In this document: one piece after another, positions 34,555 to 42,663 of the stretch
Layout of the letters: each line of letters begins with the position of its first letter
Position numbering within the stretch: position 1 is the first letter of the stretch
Program-made: the position numbers and the translations under genes
Source of the DNA: Streptomyces sp. SID8374
Lineage (GTDB): Bacteria > Actinomycetota > Actinomycetes > Streptomycetales > Streptomycetaceae
Direction of reading: 5' to 3'
Length of the DNA stretch: 64,000 bases
NCBI RefSeq assembly: GCF_009865135.1
Contig: NZ_WWGH01000001.1
Span: 434,001 to 498,000, forward strand
Notes under the pieces: model-generated
Databases searched by the model: none
What the model was told of the DNA's origin: nothing
Seen by the model: only the letters and a program-made list of their open reading frames with translations

Positions 34555-35778
34555 GTGCTGGTAGCTGGTCGGTACCGGTTGATATCCCCCATCGGCCGGG
34601 GCGGCATGGGTGAGGTGTGGCGCGCCGCGGACGAGGTGCTGGGCCGTGCCGTCGCGGTGAAGCTGCTGCTGGGGGACCAGGCGGACGCCTCGTCGACCGC
34701 CCGGTTCCGGCTGGAGGCCCAGACCGCCGCCCGGCTGAGCCACCCGCACCTGGTGGCCGTCTTCGACTTCGGGGCCTGGGAGGACCGCTTCTTCCTGGTG
34801 ATGGAGCTGGTCGAGGGGCAGAGCCTCGGTGATCTGCTGGCCGCCCAGGAGCGGGTCCATCCCGAGCAGGTCGCGCGGATCGCGGGAGAGGCGGCGGCCG
34901 GTCTCGCCGCCGCGCACCGCCAGGGCATCGTCCACCGGGACATCAAGCCGGGCAACCTGATGCTGGACACGGACGGTTCGGTGAAGATCGGCGACTTCGG
35001 GATCGCCCAGTTCGTCGACGACCCGTCGACGGCGCTGACGACGGCCGGTCACATCGTGGGCACCAGCCTCTATCTGGCGCCCGAGCGGGCTCTGGGACGT
35101 ACCGCCGACTCCGCTTCCGACATGTACTCGCTGGGCTGTGTCGTCTACCAACTGCTGCTCGGAGAGCCGCCGTTCAAGTCCGACACGGCGACCGCCACGC
35201 TGTACCAGCATGTCGACACCCCGCCGGTCCCGCTGCGGCAGCGCGGGGTGGACATCTCGGCCGCGTTCGACTCGTACCTCCTGGGCCTGCTCGCCAAGAA
35301 GCCCGAGGAGCGGCCCACGGCGCAGCAGGTCTCCGACTGGTTCCGTACGGATGCCTGGCGCGGCCGCGCGGAGCCCTTGCCGATGCCGAAGCCGGCGTCC
35401 CGCCGGGCCGCCCCCTCCCCCGCCCCTTCGCCGTCGGCCCCGACCGCCCCCATGGGCCCTTCGTCGTACCGGCTGCCGCAGCCGACGGGGCGAAGACGCT
35501 CCACCACGTCCCGGTCCGCCCCGGCCCGCCGCCGCAGTACGCGGGAGGCGATCCGCCGGCGTCCCAGGGTGGCGAGCGCCATCGCGGGTACGGCGACGTT
35601 CCTGGCGGCCGTCTATCTGGGAATGATCCTGTTCTCGCCGGACCCCAGCTCGGCCGACACCCCCGCCCCCGGACCCTCCTCCGGACCGGCCTCGCAGGAG
35701 GTCCAGGACGGCGGAGGGCAGCCGGAGGAGCAGGGGCAGCAGCAGGATCAGGAAGAGGACGACGAGCAGGACGACTGA
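34555..35778 (+). CDS. membrane serine/threonine protein kinase
   Basis: This 407-residue kinase has a complete Hanks-type catalytic domain: glycine loop IGRGGMGEVW at residues 13-22, Lys36 in VAVKLLL, catalytic loop HRDIKPGN, Mg motif DFGIAQ and LAPERALG. A proline- and arginine-rich linker leads to one transmembrane helix, VASAIAGTATFLAAVYLGMI, and a short extracellular tail rich in Ser, Pro, Gln and Asp/Glu. There are no PASTA repeats, unlike PknB. It phosphorylates cytoplasmic proteins in response to an unknown signal. The start is GTG 34555, with AGG about 8 nt upstream. Confidence 0.93.
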   Translation: MLVAGRYRLISPIGRGGMGEVWRAADEVLGRAVAVKLLLGDQADASSTARFRLEAQTAARLSHPHLVAVFDFGAWEDRFFLVMELVEGQSLGDLLAAQERVHPEQVARIAGEAAAGLAAAHRQGIVHRDIKPGNLMLDTDGSVKIGDFGIAQFVDDPSTALTTAGHIVGTSLYLAPERALGRTADSASDMYSLGCVVYQLLLGEPPFKSDTATATLYQHVDTPPVPLRQRGVDISAAFDSYLLGLLAKKPEERPTAQQVSDWFRTDAWRGRAEPLPMPKPASRRAAPSPAPSPSAPTAPMGPSSYRLPQPTGRRRSTTSRSAPARRRSTREAIRRRPRVASAIAGTATFLAAVYLGMILFSPDPSSADTPAPGPSSGPASQEVQDGGGQPEEQGQQQDQEEDDEQDD

Positions 35779-35800
35779 GTCCCGCTCGCCCGGCCGCCGG

Positions 35801-36784
35801 TCACCAGCGGTCGTGGACCTCCGCGCGGATGGAGCGGTCGTACAGCTCCCGTACGGCGTCCAGCGTGGCCTGCGGCAGCGGGGGAAGCGCGGCGGCCTCC
35901 GCGTTCGCGCGGGCCTGTTCCACCGAGCGTGCGCCGGGGATGACGCTGGTGAGGCCCGGCTGCTGGATGATCCAGCGCAGCGCGGTCTGCGCGGGGGTGG
36001 CGCCCTCGGGGGCCAGTTCGGCGAACTCGGCGGCGGCGGCGATCCCGGTCGCGTAGTCGATCCCGGAGAACGTCTCGCCCTGGTCGAACGCCTCGCCGTG
36101 CCGGTTGTACGTGCGGTGGTCGTCGGGGCCGAAGACGGTGTCCTTGGTGTACTTGCCGGAGAGCAGCCCGGAGGCGAGCGGGACGCGCGCGATGATGCCG
36201 ACGCCTGCGGCGACGGCCGCCGGAAGGACCTCGTCCAGGGGCTTGAGGCGGAACGGGTTGAGGATGATCTGCACGCTCGCGACGCCGGGGCGGGCGATGG
36301 CGGTCAGCGCCTCGGCGCAGGTCTCGACGCTCACCGCGTAGGCGGCGATCCGCTGCTCGTCGACCAGGGTGTCCAGGGCGTCGTAGACGGCGTCGGAGGA
36401 GTAGACGCCGGTGGGCGGGCAGTGCAGCTGTACGAGGTCGAGGGTGTCGGTCCCGAGGTTGGCGCGGGAACGGTCGTTCCAGGTACGGAAGTTGTCCAGG
36501 ACGTAGTTCTCCGGCACCTGATCGGCGCGGCGGCCCATCTTGGTGGCGACGAAGACGTTCGCGTCGGGGCGGTTCTTGAGGTAGCGGCCGATGAGCTGTT
36601 CGCTGCGGCCGTCTCCGTACACGTCCGCGGTGTCGAAGAAGGTGACGCCGGAGTCGACGGCCGCGTCGAGGACGTCGAAGGCGTCGCTCTCCTCGACCTC
36701 TCCCCAGTCGCCTCCGAGCTGCCAGGTGCCCTGTCCGACGACCGAGACGTCACGGCCGGTCCTGCCGAGTGTGCGCTGTTCCAT
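35801..36784 (-). CDS. aldo/keto reductase
   Basis: The 327-residue NADPH-dependent oxidoreductase has the aldo/keto barrel. It begins MEQRTLGRTGRDVSVVGQGT and has the catalytic tetrad region DTADVYGDGRSEQLIGR (Asp and Tyr), VATKMGRR (Lys) and VQLHCPPTG (His). The 4-OH carbonyl substrate is unknown. ATG 36784 is chosen because TAGCAT (36792-36797 on the minus strand) ends exactly 7 nt upstream, a leaderless arrangement; ATG 36793 is the alternative. It lies downstream of the chitinase gene on the same strand but beyond a hairpin. Confidence 0.92.
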   Translation of the reverse strand: MEQRTLGRTGRDVSVVGQGTWQLGGDWGEVEESDAFDVLDAAVDSGVTFFDTADVYGDGRSEQLIGRYLKNRPDANVFVATKMGRRADQVPENYVLDNFRTWNDRSRANLGTDTLDLVQLHCPPTGVYSSDAVYDALDTLVDEQRIAAYAVSVETCAEALTAIARPGVASVQIILNPFRLKPLDEVLPAAVAAGVGIIARVPLASGLLSGKYTKDTVFGPDDHRTYNRHGEAFDQGETFSGIDYATGIAAAAEFAELAPEGATPAQTALRWIIQQPGLTSVIPGARSVEQARANAEAAALPPLPQATLDAVRELYDRSIRAEVHDRW

Positions 36785-36833
36785 GAGGATCATGCTATTC
36801 CGCTTCTCACGTCGTGAAGATGAAAGGGGTGGG

Positions 36834-36859
36834 CGGCGGCAGGAGCACCTCTGCCGCCG
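36834..36859. terminator. hairpin after chitinase gene
   Basis: CGGCGGCAG at 36834-36842 pairs with CTGCCGCCG at 36851-36859 (9 bp, 8-nt loop). It lies 42 bp past the chitinase stop and upstream of the aldo/keto reductase start. Confidence 0.55.
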
Positions 36860-36900
36860 TCCACCGTTCTGGGGCCGCCCTTCAGGGGGCGGGCCGGGGG

Positions 36901-38310
36901 TCAGCCCCGGTACTCCGCGAGGACCCTGGTGAAGTCCCACGGCTGCTGGCCGACACCGGAGCAGGTGTCGGCGCCGCCACCGGTGCAGGGGCGGTCGCGG
37001 TTGACGGACCAGAAGGTCAGCCGGGCCAGGTGCCGCTGCTGGGCATAGGCGAGGATCGTGCGGAAGTCGGCGACGGTGATGGTCTCGCCGACGTCGGTGG
37101 TGCCGTTCATGGAGGAGATGCCGGTGTGCCGGTAGGCCTGGTCGTCGCTGTAGCCGTAGGCGTTCTTGACGGCCGTCTTGAGGCCTTCGGCGGCGCGGAC
37201 GCTGAGGGTGCCCATGTTCTGGCCGTTGCCGCCGAAGTTGAACGGCATGATCGTCCAGCTGTCGACGGTGAGCCCGGCTTGGGCGGCCCGGTTGATGAGG
37301 CTGGTGTCGGGGCCGTTCTGGCCGGTGCCGAAGGTGATGTAGAGCTTGATGCCCGGGTTGTTGGCGCGGATGGTCCGCAGCGCGTCGACCGTGCGCTGCT
37401 GGACGGTCGGGGAGTCGTACGCGGCGGCCTCGATGTCGATGTCGATGGCCTTGAGCCCGTACGCGTTGATCACCCTCTGGTAGGCGGCGGCGAGTTCACC
37501 GGCGCTGCCGCAGGAGCTCTCCAGCTTGTTGCCGCTCCAGCCGCCGAAGGACGGGATCACGTCACCACCGGCGGCCCGTACGGTGTTGATCGTCTGCTGG
37601 TCCACGCCGCCGGTGAGCGGGCGGCCGCCGTCCCACTGGGGGTTGCAGTAGCCGTTGCTGAGGACGAAGGCGAGGGTGAACCACTTGACGCCGGTCGCGT
37701 TCATCACGGTCGTCGGGGAGGGCGGGCTGCCCCAGCCGTTGTAGAGGTAGGGCGCGACGGCCATCGGGGGGCCGCCCGGGTCGGGGGTACCACCGCCGGA
37801 GGGGGCGGTCCACTTCTGGTTGGCGGCGCCGGTGCAGGTCCACAGCTGGAGGCGGGTGCCGTTGGCGGAGCTGTTGCCGGTGGCGTCGAGGCACTTGTCG
37901 GCGGGGACGGAGACGATGTCGCGGGCGGCGGAGATGCCCCACCGCTGGGCGGCGGTGCCGTTGCAGTCCCACAGCTGGACGAGGGTGCCGTTGGCGGTGG
38001 CCCCGTCCTTGGCGTCGAGGCACTTGCCCAGTGCCCGGACGGTGCCGTCGGAGCGGACGTCCCACTGCTGGGCGTTCGTACCGTTGCAGTCGTAGAGCTG
38101 GACGGCGGTGCCGTTGGCCGAGGAGGCGCCCGCCACATCGACGCACTTGCCGCCGATGCCGGTGATCTGCCCGACGGCGGTGATCTCCACAGCGCTCGCG
38201 GGTGCGCCCGGGCTCAGGAACGCGGCCATGGCGATGAGCGACAGGCCCGGCAGGGCGAGCTTGCGGAGCCGCCCGAGGATTCCGGGTCTCGGGCGCGGGG
38301 TGTCGGTCAT
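36901..38310 (-). CDS. secreted GH18 chitinase with N-terminal ricin-type lectin domain
   Basis: The 469-residue protein has a signal peptide (LRKLALPGLSLIAMAAFL followed by an ASA site). A CBM13/ricin-B beta-trefoil with three QxW repeats (NAQQWDV, AAQRWGI, ANQKWTA) follows, then a PDPGGPP linker and a GH18-like catalytic domain. The catalytic DxDxE appears in LKAIDIDIEAAAY, and Trp/Tyr subsites in FGGWSG and FWSVNRDRPC. It would bind and cleave chitin or a related glycan outside the cell. GGAGACC precedes ATG 38310. It lies downstream of the GH16 glucanase gene, separated by a hairpin, so each probably has its own promoter. Confidence 0.9.
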   Translation of the reverse strand: MTDTPRPRPGILGRLRKLALPGLSLIAMAAFLSPGAPASAVEITAVGQITGIGGKCVDVAGASSANGTAVQLYDCNGTNAQQWDVRSDGTVRALGKCLDAKDGATANGTLVQLWDCNGTAAQRWGISAARDIVSVPADKCLDATGNSSANGTRLQLWTCTGAANQKWTAPSGGGTPDPGGPPMAVAPYLYNGWGSPPSPTTVMNATGVKWFTLAFVLSNGYCNPQWDGGRPLTGGVDQQTINTVRAAGGDVIPSFGGWSGNKLESSCGSAGELAAAYQRVINAYGLKAIDIDIEAAAYDSPTVQQRTVDALRTIRANNPGIKLYITFGTGQNGPDTSLINRAAQAGLTVDSWTIMPFNFGGNGQNMGTLSVRAAEGLKTAVKNAYGYSDDQAYRHTGISSMNGTTDVGETITVADFRTILAYAQQRHLARLTFWSVNRDRPCTGGGADTCSGVGQQPWDFTRVLAEYRG

Positions 38311-38346
38311 GAGGTCTCCGTCCGTTGGGGGTCGAGCGGGATGGGG

Positions 38347-38386
38347 CCGGTGCCTGTGCGTGGAGGACCCCGCGCACAGGCACCGG
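38347..38386. terminator. hairpin between glucanase and chitinase genes
   Basis: CCGGTGCCTGTGCG at 38347-38360 pairs with the arm at 38373-38386 (14 bp, 12-nt loop). It lies 69 bp past the glucanase stop on the minus strand. Confidence 0.75.
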
Positions 38387-38455
38387 GGCTGCTGGTTCAC
38401 CGCAGCCGGCGGATCGGGTCCCTCGTCCGTGCGGACCGCCTACGGTCGGCGGCGG

Positions 38456-39355
38456 TCAGTCGTTGGTGGTCACGCGGACGTAGTCGACGACGAGTTCCGC
38501 CGGGAAGGCGGTGGAGCCGTCGGGGTCGCCGGGCCAGTAGCCGCCGACCGCGAGGTTGAGGATGAGGAAGAAGGGCTTGTTGAACACCCACTCCTTGCCG
38601 CCCAGGTCGGCGGGGGTGCGCCGCTGGAAGACATTGCCGTCGACGGACCAGGTGATGGAGTCCGGCGCCCAGTCGACGGCGAAGGTGTGGAAGTCGTCGG
38701 CGAACGCGGCCCCGTTCGGCAGGGTGTAGCCGGCGCCGATGCCGTCGGCGCCGGAGTAGCCCGGGCCGTGCAGGGTGCCGTGGACGGTGCCGGGTTCGAA
38801 GCCGACGTTCTCCATGACGTCGATCTCACCGCTCTGCGGCCAGCCGACGTTGCCGAAGTCGTCGCCCAGCATCCAGAACGCGGGCCACATGCCCTGGCCG
38901 CGCGGGACCTTGACCCGGGCCTCGACGTGTCCGTAGGCGGCGGCGAACTTGCCCGCCGTGTTGAGCCGGGCCGAGGTGTACTCGCAGGTGCCGTACCAGC
39001 ACTGGTAGTTGCCGGGGTTCTCCTTGCGGGCGGTGATCACCAGGTTGCCCTGGCCGTCGAGGGCGGCGTTGTCGTTGCCCCCGGTGTAGAACTGCCGCTC
39101 GTGGTTGTTGACGTTGTCGCCGGTCTCCAGCTGCCACTTGGAGCCGTCGACCGCCGCTCCGGCCGGTCCGTCGAAGTTGTCCTCGAAGGAGACGGCCGCC
39201 GCGCCGGGGGCTGGCACGGGGCCGGGTGCCGCGGAGGCCCCGCCGGGGAGAGTGGCGAGGAGGGCGGAGCAGCAGAGCAGGGAGGCCGCGTAGAGCGCGG
39301 TGCGGCGGCGCCGGGAGTGGGTGGGGACGGCTTTGTGCGGGAGGTGCACGGTCAT
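38456..39355 (-). CDS. secreted GH16 beta-glucanase (laminarinase-like)
   Basis: The 299-residue protein starts with a Tat/Sec-like signal, RRRRTALYAASLLCCSALLA, followed by an Ala-rich cleavage region. The GH16 jelly-roll domain contains the active-site EIDVMENVG (ExDxxE) and aromatic substrate residues such as WPAFWMLGDDFG and VWAPDS. It hydrolyses beta-1,3- or mixed-link glucans outside the cell, so with the chitinase it forms a fungal-wall lysis pair. ATG 39355 has only a weak ribosome site. A TGGTCCAGACCG box lies 137 bp upstream. Confidence 0.92.
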   Translation of the reverse strand: MTVHLPHKAVPTHSRRRRTALYAASLLCCSALLATLPGGASAAPGPVPAPGAAAVSFEDNFDGPAGAAVDGSKWQLETGDNVNNHERQFYTGGNDNAALDGQGNLVITARKENPGNYQCWYGTCEYTSARLNTAGKFAAAYGHVEARVKVPRGQGMWPAFWMLGDDFGNVGWPQSGEIDVMENVGFEPGTVHGTLHGPGYSGADGIGAGYTLPNGAAFADDFHTFAVDWAPDSITWSVDGNVFQRRTPADLGGKEWVFNKPFFLILNLAVGGYWPGDPDGSTAFPAELVVDYVRVTTND

Positions 39356-39491
39356 CACATCGCTTCGTGGGGGGACGTGTAGGGCATGCGCATGACAGAT
39401 CAACACCGAGAGGTGAACGGTTGGGGCGAACACCTCGGGTGCATATTTCAATTCTTGATTTAAGGGAGTGCCGCAAGAGCCGTCAATAACC

Positions 39492-39503
39492 TGGTCCAGA
39501 CCG
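39492..39503. promoter_or_regulatory. DasR-like box upstream of GH16 gene
   Basis: TGGTCCAGACCG differs from the chitinase-promoter element TGGTCCAGACCT at one base. It lies 137 bp upstream of the glucanase start and 168 bp upstream of the divergent LigD-domain gene. Confidence 0.4.
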
Positions 39504-39670
39504 GAGAGCGAACGGACCATGCCACAGGCATATGCGCCTGAAGGCAACGGGGCCCGCCGTGCGGTTCCCTCCGGACAGCGGCAGAGTGGAGATATATCGA
39601 CCCGGCGACGCGGCCGAGCTGCACCGGACAGTGAGGCGGGACCGGGCGGTGCGGGCGGAGGGAGCACAGC

Positions 39671-40234
39671 ATGCGGAACGACGGCGTACCGCGGCCCTCT
39701 TTCGTCGTGCAGATCCATGACGCGCGGCGCATGCACTTCGACTTCCGCCTGGAGGTCGACGGCGTACTCAAGTCCTGGGCGGTCCCCCGAGGCCCCTCGG
39801 AGAACCCCAGCGACCGGCGCCTCGCCGTGGAGACGGAGGACCACCCGCTGGAGTACCGCGAGTTCGAAGGGGTCATCCCGCGGGGCGAGTCCGGCAGCGG
39901 CACGGTCATCGTCTGGGACCAGGGCACCTACGAACCGCTCGGCCACGACAGGGAGGGCGACGCCGTCCCCTTCGCGGAGTCGCTGGCGCTCGGCCATGCC
40001 ACGTTCCGGCTCCACGGCTCCAAGCTGCACGGCGAGTTCGCGCTCACCCGCTTCCGGGTGGGCGACGAGCCGGAGAGCGGCGGCCAGGAGGCATGGCTGC
40101 TGATCAAGGCCAACGACCGCCTCGCCGTACGCGACCGGCCCGGCTCACCCGACCCGTACCACGCCCGCTCAGCTCGTACGGGACGGACCCTGCACCAGGT
40201 CGCTGTGGCGGCGGCGCGGGGGGACGGGGGCTGA
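39671..40234 (+). CDS. stand-alone LigD 3'-phosphoesterase domain protein
   Basis: The 187-residue protein is a single DNA ligase D phosphoesterase (PE) domain. Signature sequences are FVVQIHDARRMHFDFRLEVD with the catalytic His and metal residues, VLKSWAVPRGPSENPSDRRL, a later GSGTVIVWDQGTYEP, and LHGEFALTRF. PE domains trim 3'-phosphate or ribonucleotide ends in non-homologous end joining. Neither a polymerase nor a ligase domain is attached, and no Ku gene is adjacent. GGAGGGAG precedes ATG 39671. It converges with the HEAT pseudogene. Confidence 0.92.
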   Translation: MRNDGVPRPSFVVQIHDARRMHFDFRLEVDGVLKSWAVPRGPSENPSDRRLAVETEDHPLEYREFEGVIPRGESGSGTVIVWDQGTYEPLGHDREGDAVPFAESLALGHATFRLHGSKLHGEFALTRFRVGDEPESGGQEAWLLIKANDRLAVRDRPGSPDPYHARSARTGRTLHQVAVAAARGDGG

Positions 40235-40260
40235 GGGAGGGCTGGGTCGCGGGCGCTCAG

Positions 40261-40913
40261 CTACGTGCTCGCGTCGGATTCCGCCAGCCGGGCGAGAAGA
40301 TCCGTGTAGCGCGATCGCCGGTCGGGCCGGGCGTGCGCCGCCGCCCTGCGCAGCGCGGGGACCGCCGCCGCGCCGAATCCGGTGACCGCTTCGCGCGCGG
40401 CGCTGCGGACGGCAGCTCCGGGTGGCCGAGGAGGCTGATCAGCTCCGGCAGGGCGGGCTTCCACGCCAGCCGTCCGAGTGTCCGCACCGCCATGCGCACC
40501 ACCTCCGGAAGCGGCTCGGAGAGCAGGACCGCCGTCGACCGGGCATGGGCGTCCCGGTCGAAGAGGGCGCGCGAGACCCGGTGGGCGTGCAGGCGCACCC
40601 CGGCGCGCGGGTGGCGCAGCAGCTCCGCGATCACCGCCCGCAGCGCCGGGTCCGGCTCGCTGCCAGGCGTCGGCGTGTGCTCCTCCACGAGACGGCCGAG
40701 GGCACGGCGGATCTCTTCGGGCGTCCCCGTGCGGGCCCGGTCGGGGAGTTCCGGCAGGGCCGGGCGGTGGACCCGGGCCGCCGGGGCGTTCGGGGCGGGG
40801 GCGCGCAGGGTGTCGAGGGCGGCGGCATCCTCTGCGTGGCCGTCCGGCCCACGCAGGGGGCCCGCCACGAGGACGAGGCGGTCGGCCAGGGCCGCGCGGC
40901 CCTCGTCGCGCAA
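40261..40913 (-). pseudogene. HEAT-repeat protein gene with a frameshift
   Basis: The minus-strand frame from TTG 40913 contains HEAT-like helices: LRAVIAELLRHPRAGVRLHA, PLPEVVRMAVRTLGRLAW and PALPELISLLGHP. The natural continuation, GAAVRSAAREAVTGFGAAAV then LRRAAAHARPDRRSRYTDLL and a stop at 40261, lies in the -1 frame. One C is missing in a C run at 40420-40422 (G on the plus strand). It could be a mutation or an assembly error. Upstream, the coding potential fades into the repeat-rich spacer, so the start is uncertain. Confidence 0.6.
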
Positions 40914-40962
40914 CCTCCCTCGTACGCGGTCCAGTTCGGGCGTACGCAGCAGGGGGCGGTCC

Positions 40963-41018
40963 GGACGGCCTGGGCGGACCGAGGCGGTACGGACGGCATG
41001 GGCGGACCGAGGCGGTAC
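40963..41018. repeat. two tandem 28-bp repeats
   Basis: Copies at 40963-40990 and 40991-41018 differ by one base. Further diverged GGACGGTCCGG units follow to about 41036. They lie upstream of the HEAT pseudogene. Confidence 0.8.
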
Positions 41019-41036
41019 GGGCGGTCCGGACGGTCC

Positions 41037-41132
41037 GGGGCCTGGTTCCGCCCTGGCCGTCGAGACCCGAAGTCCGGTTCGGCCTCGGCCTGTCGAGGCC
41101 GGGGCCTGGTTCCGCTCCGGCCGTCGAGGCCC
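41037..41132. repeat. 64-bp-spaced repeat of GGGGCCTGGTTCCGC
   Basis: A 32-bp segment at 41037-41068 recurs at 41101-41132, and a shorter copy (GAGGCCTGGTTCCGTCG) at about 41210. Together with the neighbouring repeats they occupy most of the 418-bp spacer 40914-41331. Confidence 0.7.
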
Positions 41133-41163
41133 CCGAGCCTGGTTCGGTCACAGACCGTCAAGG

Positions 41164-41192
41164 CCCAGCCCCAGCCCCAGCCCCAGCCCCAG
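41164..41192. repeat. (CCCCAG)n microsatellite
   Basis: About five consecutive CCCCAG-type hexamers. In the plus strand they continue the repeat-rich spacer. Confidence 0.85.
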
Positions 41193-41311
41193 CGCCGTCC
41201 GTCGCACGCCGAGGCCTGGTTCCGTCGCAGCCCCTCCTGGTCGATGATGTCGGTTGCCCGGGGCCATCACCCCGGGCACAGCACCAGCCGCCGTCCGTGG
41301 AAGGGGTTCTG

Positions 41312-41332
41312 ATGCGGGAGAAGGCGTTGTGA
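41312..41332 (+). other. micro-ORF of six codons overlapping the reductase start
   Basis: ATG 41312 to TGA 41330-41332 encodes MREKAL, and the stop overlaps the next ATG as TGATG. GGAAGGGG lies 6 nt upstream. The following 20 bp are a diverged copy of the ATG region (GATGCGGGAG repeated as GATGCGGGAA), so the leader probably arose by duplication. Confidence 0.35.
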
Positions 41333-42663
41333 TGCGGGAAACGGCATCGGATCCGGCACCGGCCGACGGGCGTGCGGGTGAGGACGCCCAGGTGGTCGTG
41401 GTGGGGGCGGGGCCGGCCGGTTCGTCGGCCGCGTACCACCTGGCCCGGGCCGGTGTGGACGTGATCCTGCTGGAAAAGGCCCGCTTCCCCCGGGAGAAGG
41501 TGTGCGGAGACGGCCTCACCCCGCGCGCGGTGCACCAGCTGATCCGGATGGGCGTCGACATCTCCGCGCCGGGCTGGACGCGTTCGCGCGGGATGCGCTG
41601 GGTGGCCGGGGAGCACCGGGTGCACATCGACTGGCCCGCGCTGGGCCGGTACCCGGACTTCGGGCTCTCCCGCAGCCGCCACGACTTCGACGACATCCTG
41701 GCGCACCACGCCGTGGCGGCCGGGGCCCGGCTGTACAGCGGCTGGAAGGCGGAGCGGCCGCTGACGGACCGGGCGGGCCGGGTCACGGGGGTCGCCGCGG
41801 TATCCGACTCCCCGGACGTGCCGGGGCCCGTCGACTTCCGCGCCCCGGTCGTGATCGCCGCCGACGGGGCCTCCGCCCGGCTCGCCCTGACGCTGGGGCT
41901 GGAGCGGGACCCCCGGCGGCAGATCGCCACGGCGGCCCGCCGCTACTACCGCAGCCCGGAGCGCTCGCGGGAGGAGTACCTGGAGCTCTGGGCCGACCTC
42001 CGGTTCCCCGACAAGGGACCGTACCTCCCCGGGTACGGCTGGATCTTCCCGATGGGCGACGGGCGGGTCAACGTAGGCCTCGGGGCGCTCCCCCACCGCC
42101 GGCACGGCAAGGCGGACCTGCGGGCCACCCTGGACCAGTGGCTGGCCCGGACGCCGGAGGAGTGGGGGCTGCGCGAGGAGAACGCCGAGGGCCCGGTCCG
42201 CAGCGCCGCGCTACCGCTCGGCTTCAACCGCCATCCGCTGTACGCGCGCGGACTCCTGCTGGTCGGCGACTCCGGCGGCATGGTCAGCCCCTGGAACGGC
42301 GAGGGCATCGGCCAGGCCCTGGAGGCGGGCGAGGTAGCCGCCGAGACCGCGGCGCTCGCCCTGGCCCACCCGGAGGGCCCACGGCGCGAACAGGTGCTGC
42401 GCGGCTACCCGGTGGAGATGAACCGCCGCTGGGGCCGCTACTACCGCCTGGGCAACGCGGCGGCCGACGTGGTCTTCAGCCGCTCGGGGTTCCAGCCCGT
42501 GCTCAACCGGTACGTCATGAACTCGCCGTTCCTCCTCAACACCCTGGCCCGCCTGCTCACCGACCTCACGGACAAGCCCTCGCGCGATGTGATCGACCAC
42601 GTCCTCAACACCGCGTTCCGCATCGTCCCGGCGCCGAGGCCGGGACACGCCCGGAGGCGGTGA
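41332..42663 (+). CDS. geranylgeranyl reductase family FAD oxidoreductase
   Basis: The 443-residue flavoprotein has the FAD loop VVVVGAGPAGSSAAYHLARA near residue 23, the conserved FPREKVCGDGLTPRAVHQL block, YGWIFPMGDGRVNVG and the late LLVGDSGGMVSPWNGEGIGQ. The family reduces geranylgeranyl chains in lipids, menaquinone or chlorophyll. The substrate is probably a polyprenyl group such as in menaquinone. ATG 41332 follows GAGAAGG at 7 nt. A six-codon micro-ORF overlaps its start. The gene stands alone, with no prenyltransferase adjacent. Confidence 0.9.
   Translation: MRETASDPAPADGRAGEDAQVVVVGAGPAGSSAAYHLARAGVDVILLEKARFPREKVCGDGLTPRAVHQLIRMGVDISAPGWTRSRGMRWVAGEHRVHIDWPALGRYPDFGLSRSRHDFDDILAHHAVAAGARLYSGWKAERPLTDRAGRVTGVAAVSDSPDVPGPVDFRAPVVIAADGASARLALTLGLERDPRRQIATAARRYYRSPERSREEYLELWADLRFPDKGPYLPGYGWIFPMGDGRVNVGLGALPHRRHGKADLRATLDQWLARTPEEWGLREENAEGPVRSAALPLGFNRHPLYARGLLLVGDSGGMVSPWNGEGIGQALEAGEVAAETAALALAHPEGPRREQVLRGYPVEMNRRWGRYYRLGNAAADVVFSRSGFQPVLNRYVMNSPFLLNTLARLLTDLTDKPSRDVIDHVLNTAFRIVPAPRPGHARRR

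Noticed and set aside
40963..41192. CRISPR-like repeats
   Set aside because: The repeats are tandem or microsatellite in nature, without unique spacers of constant length and without cas genes.
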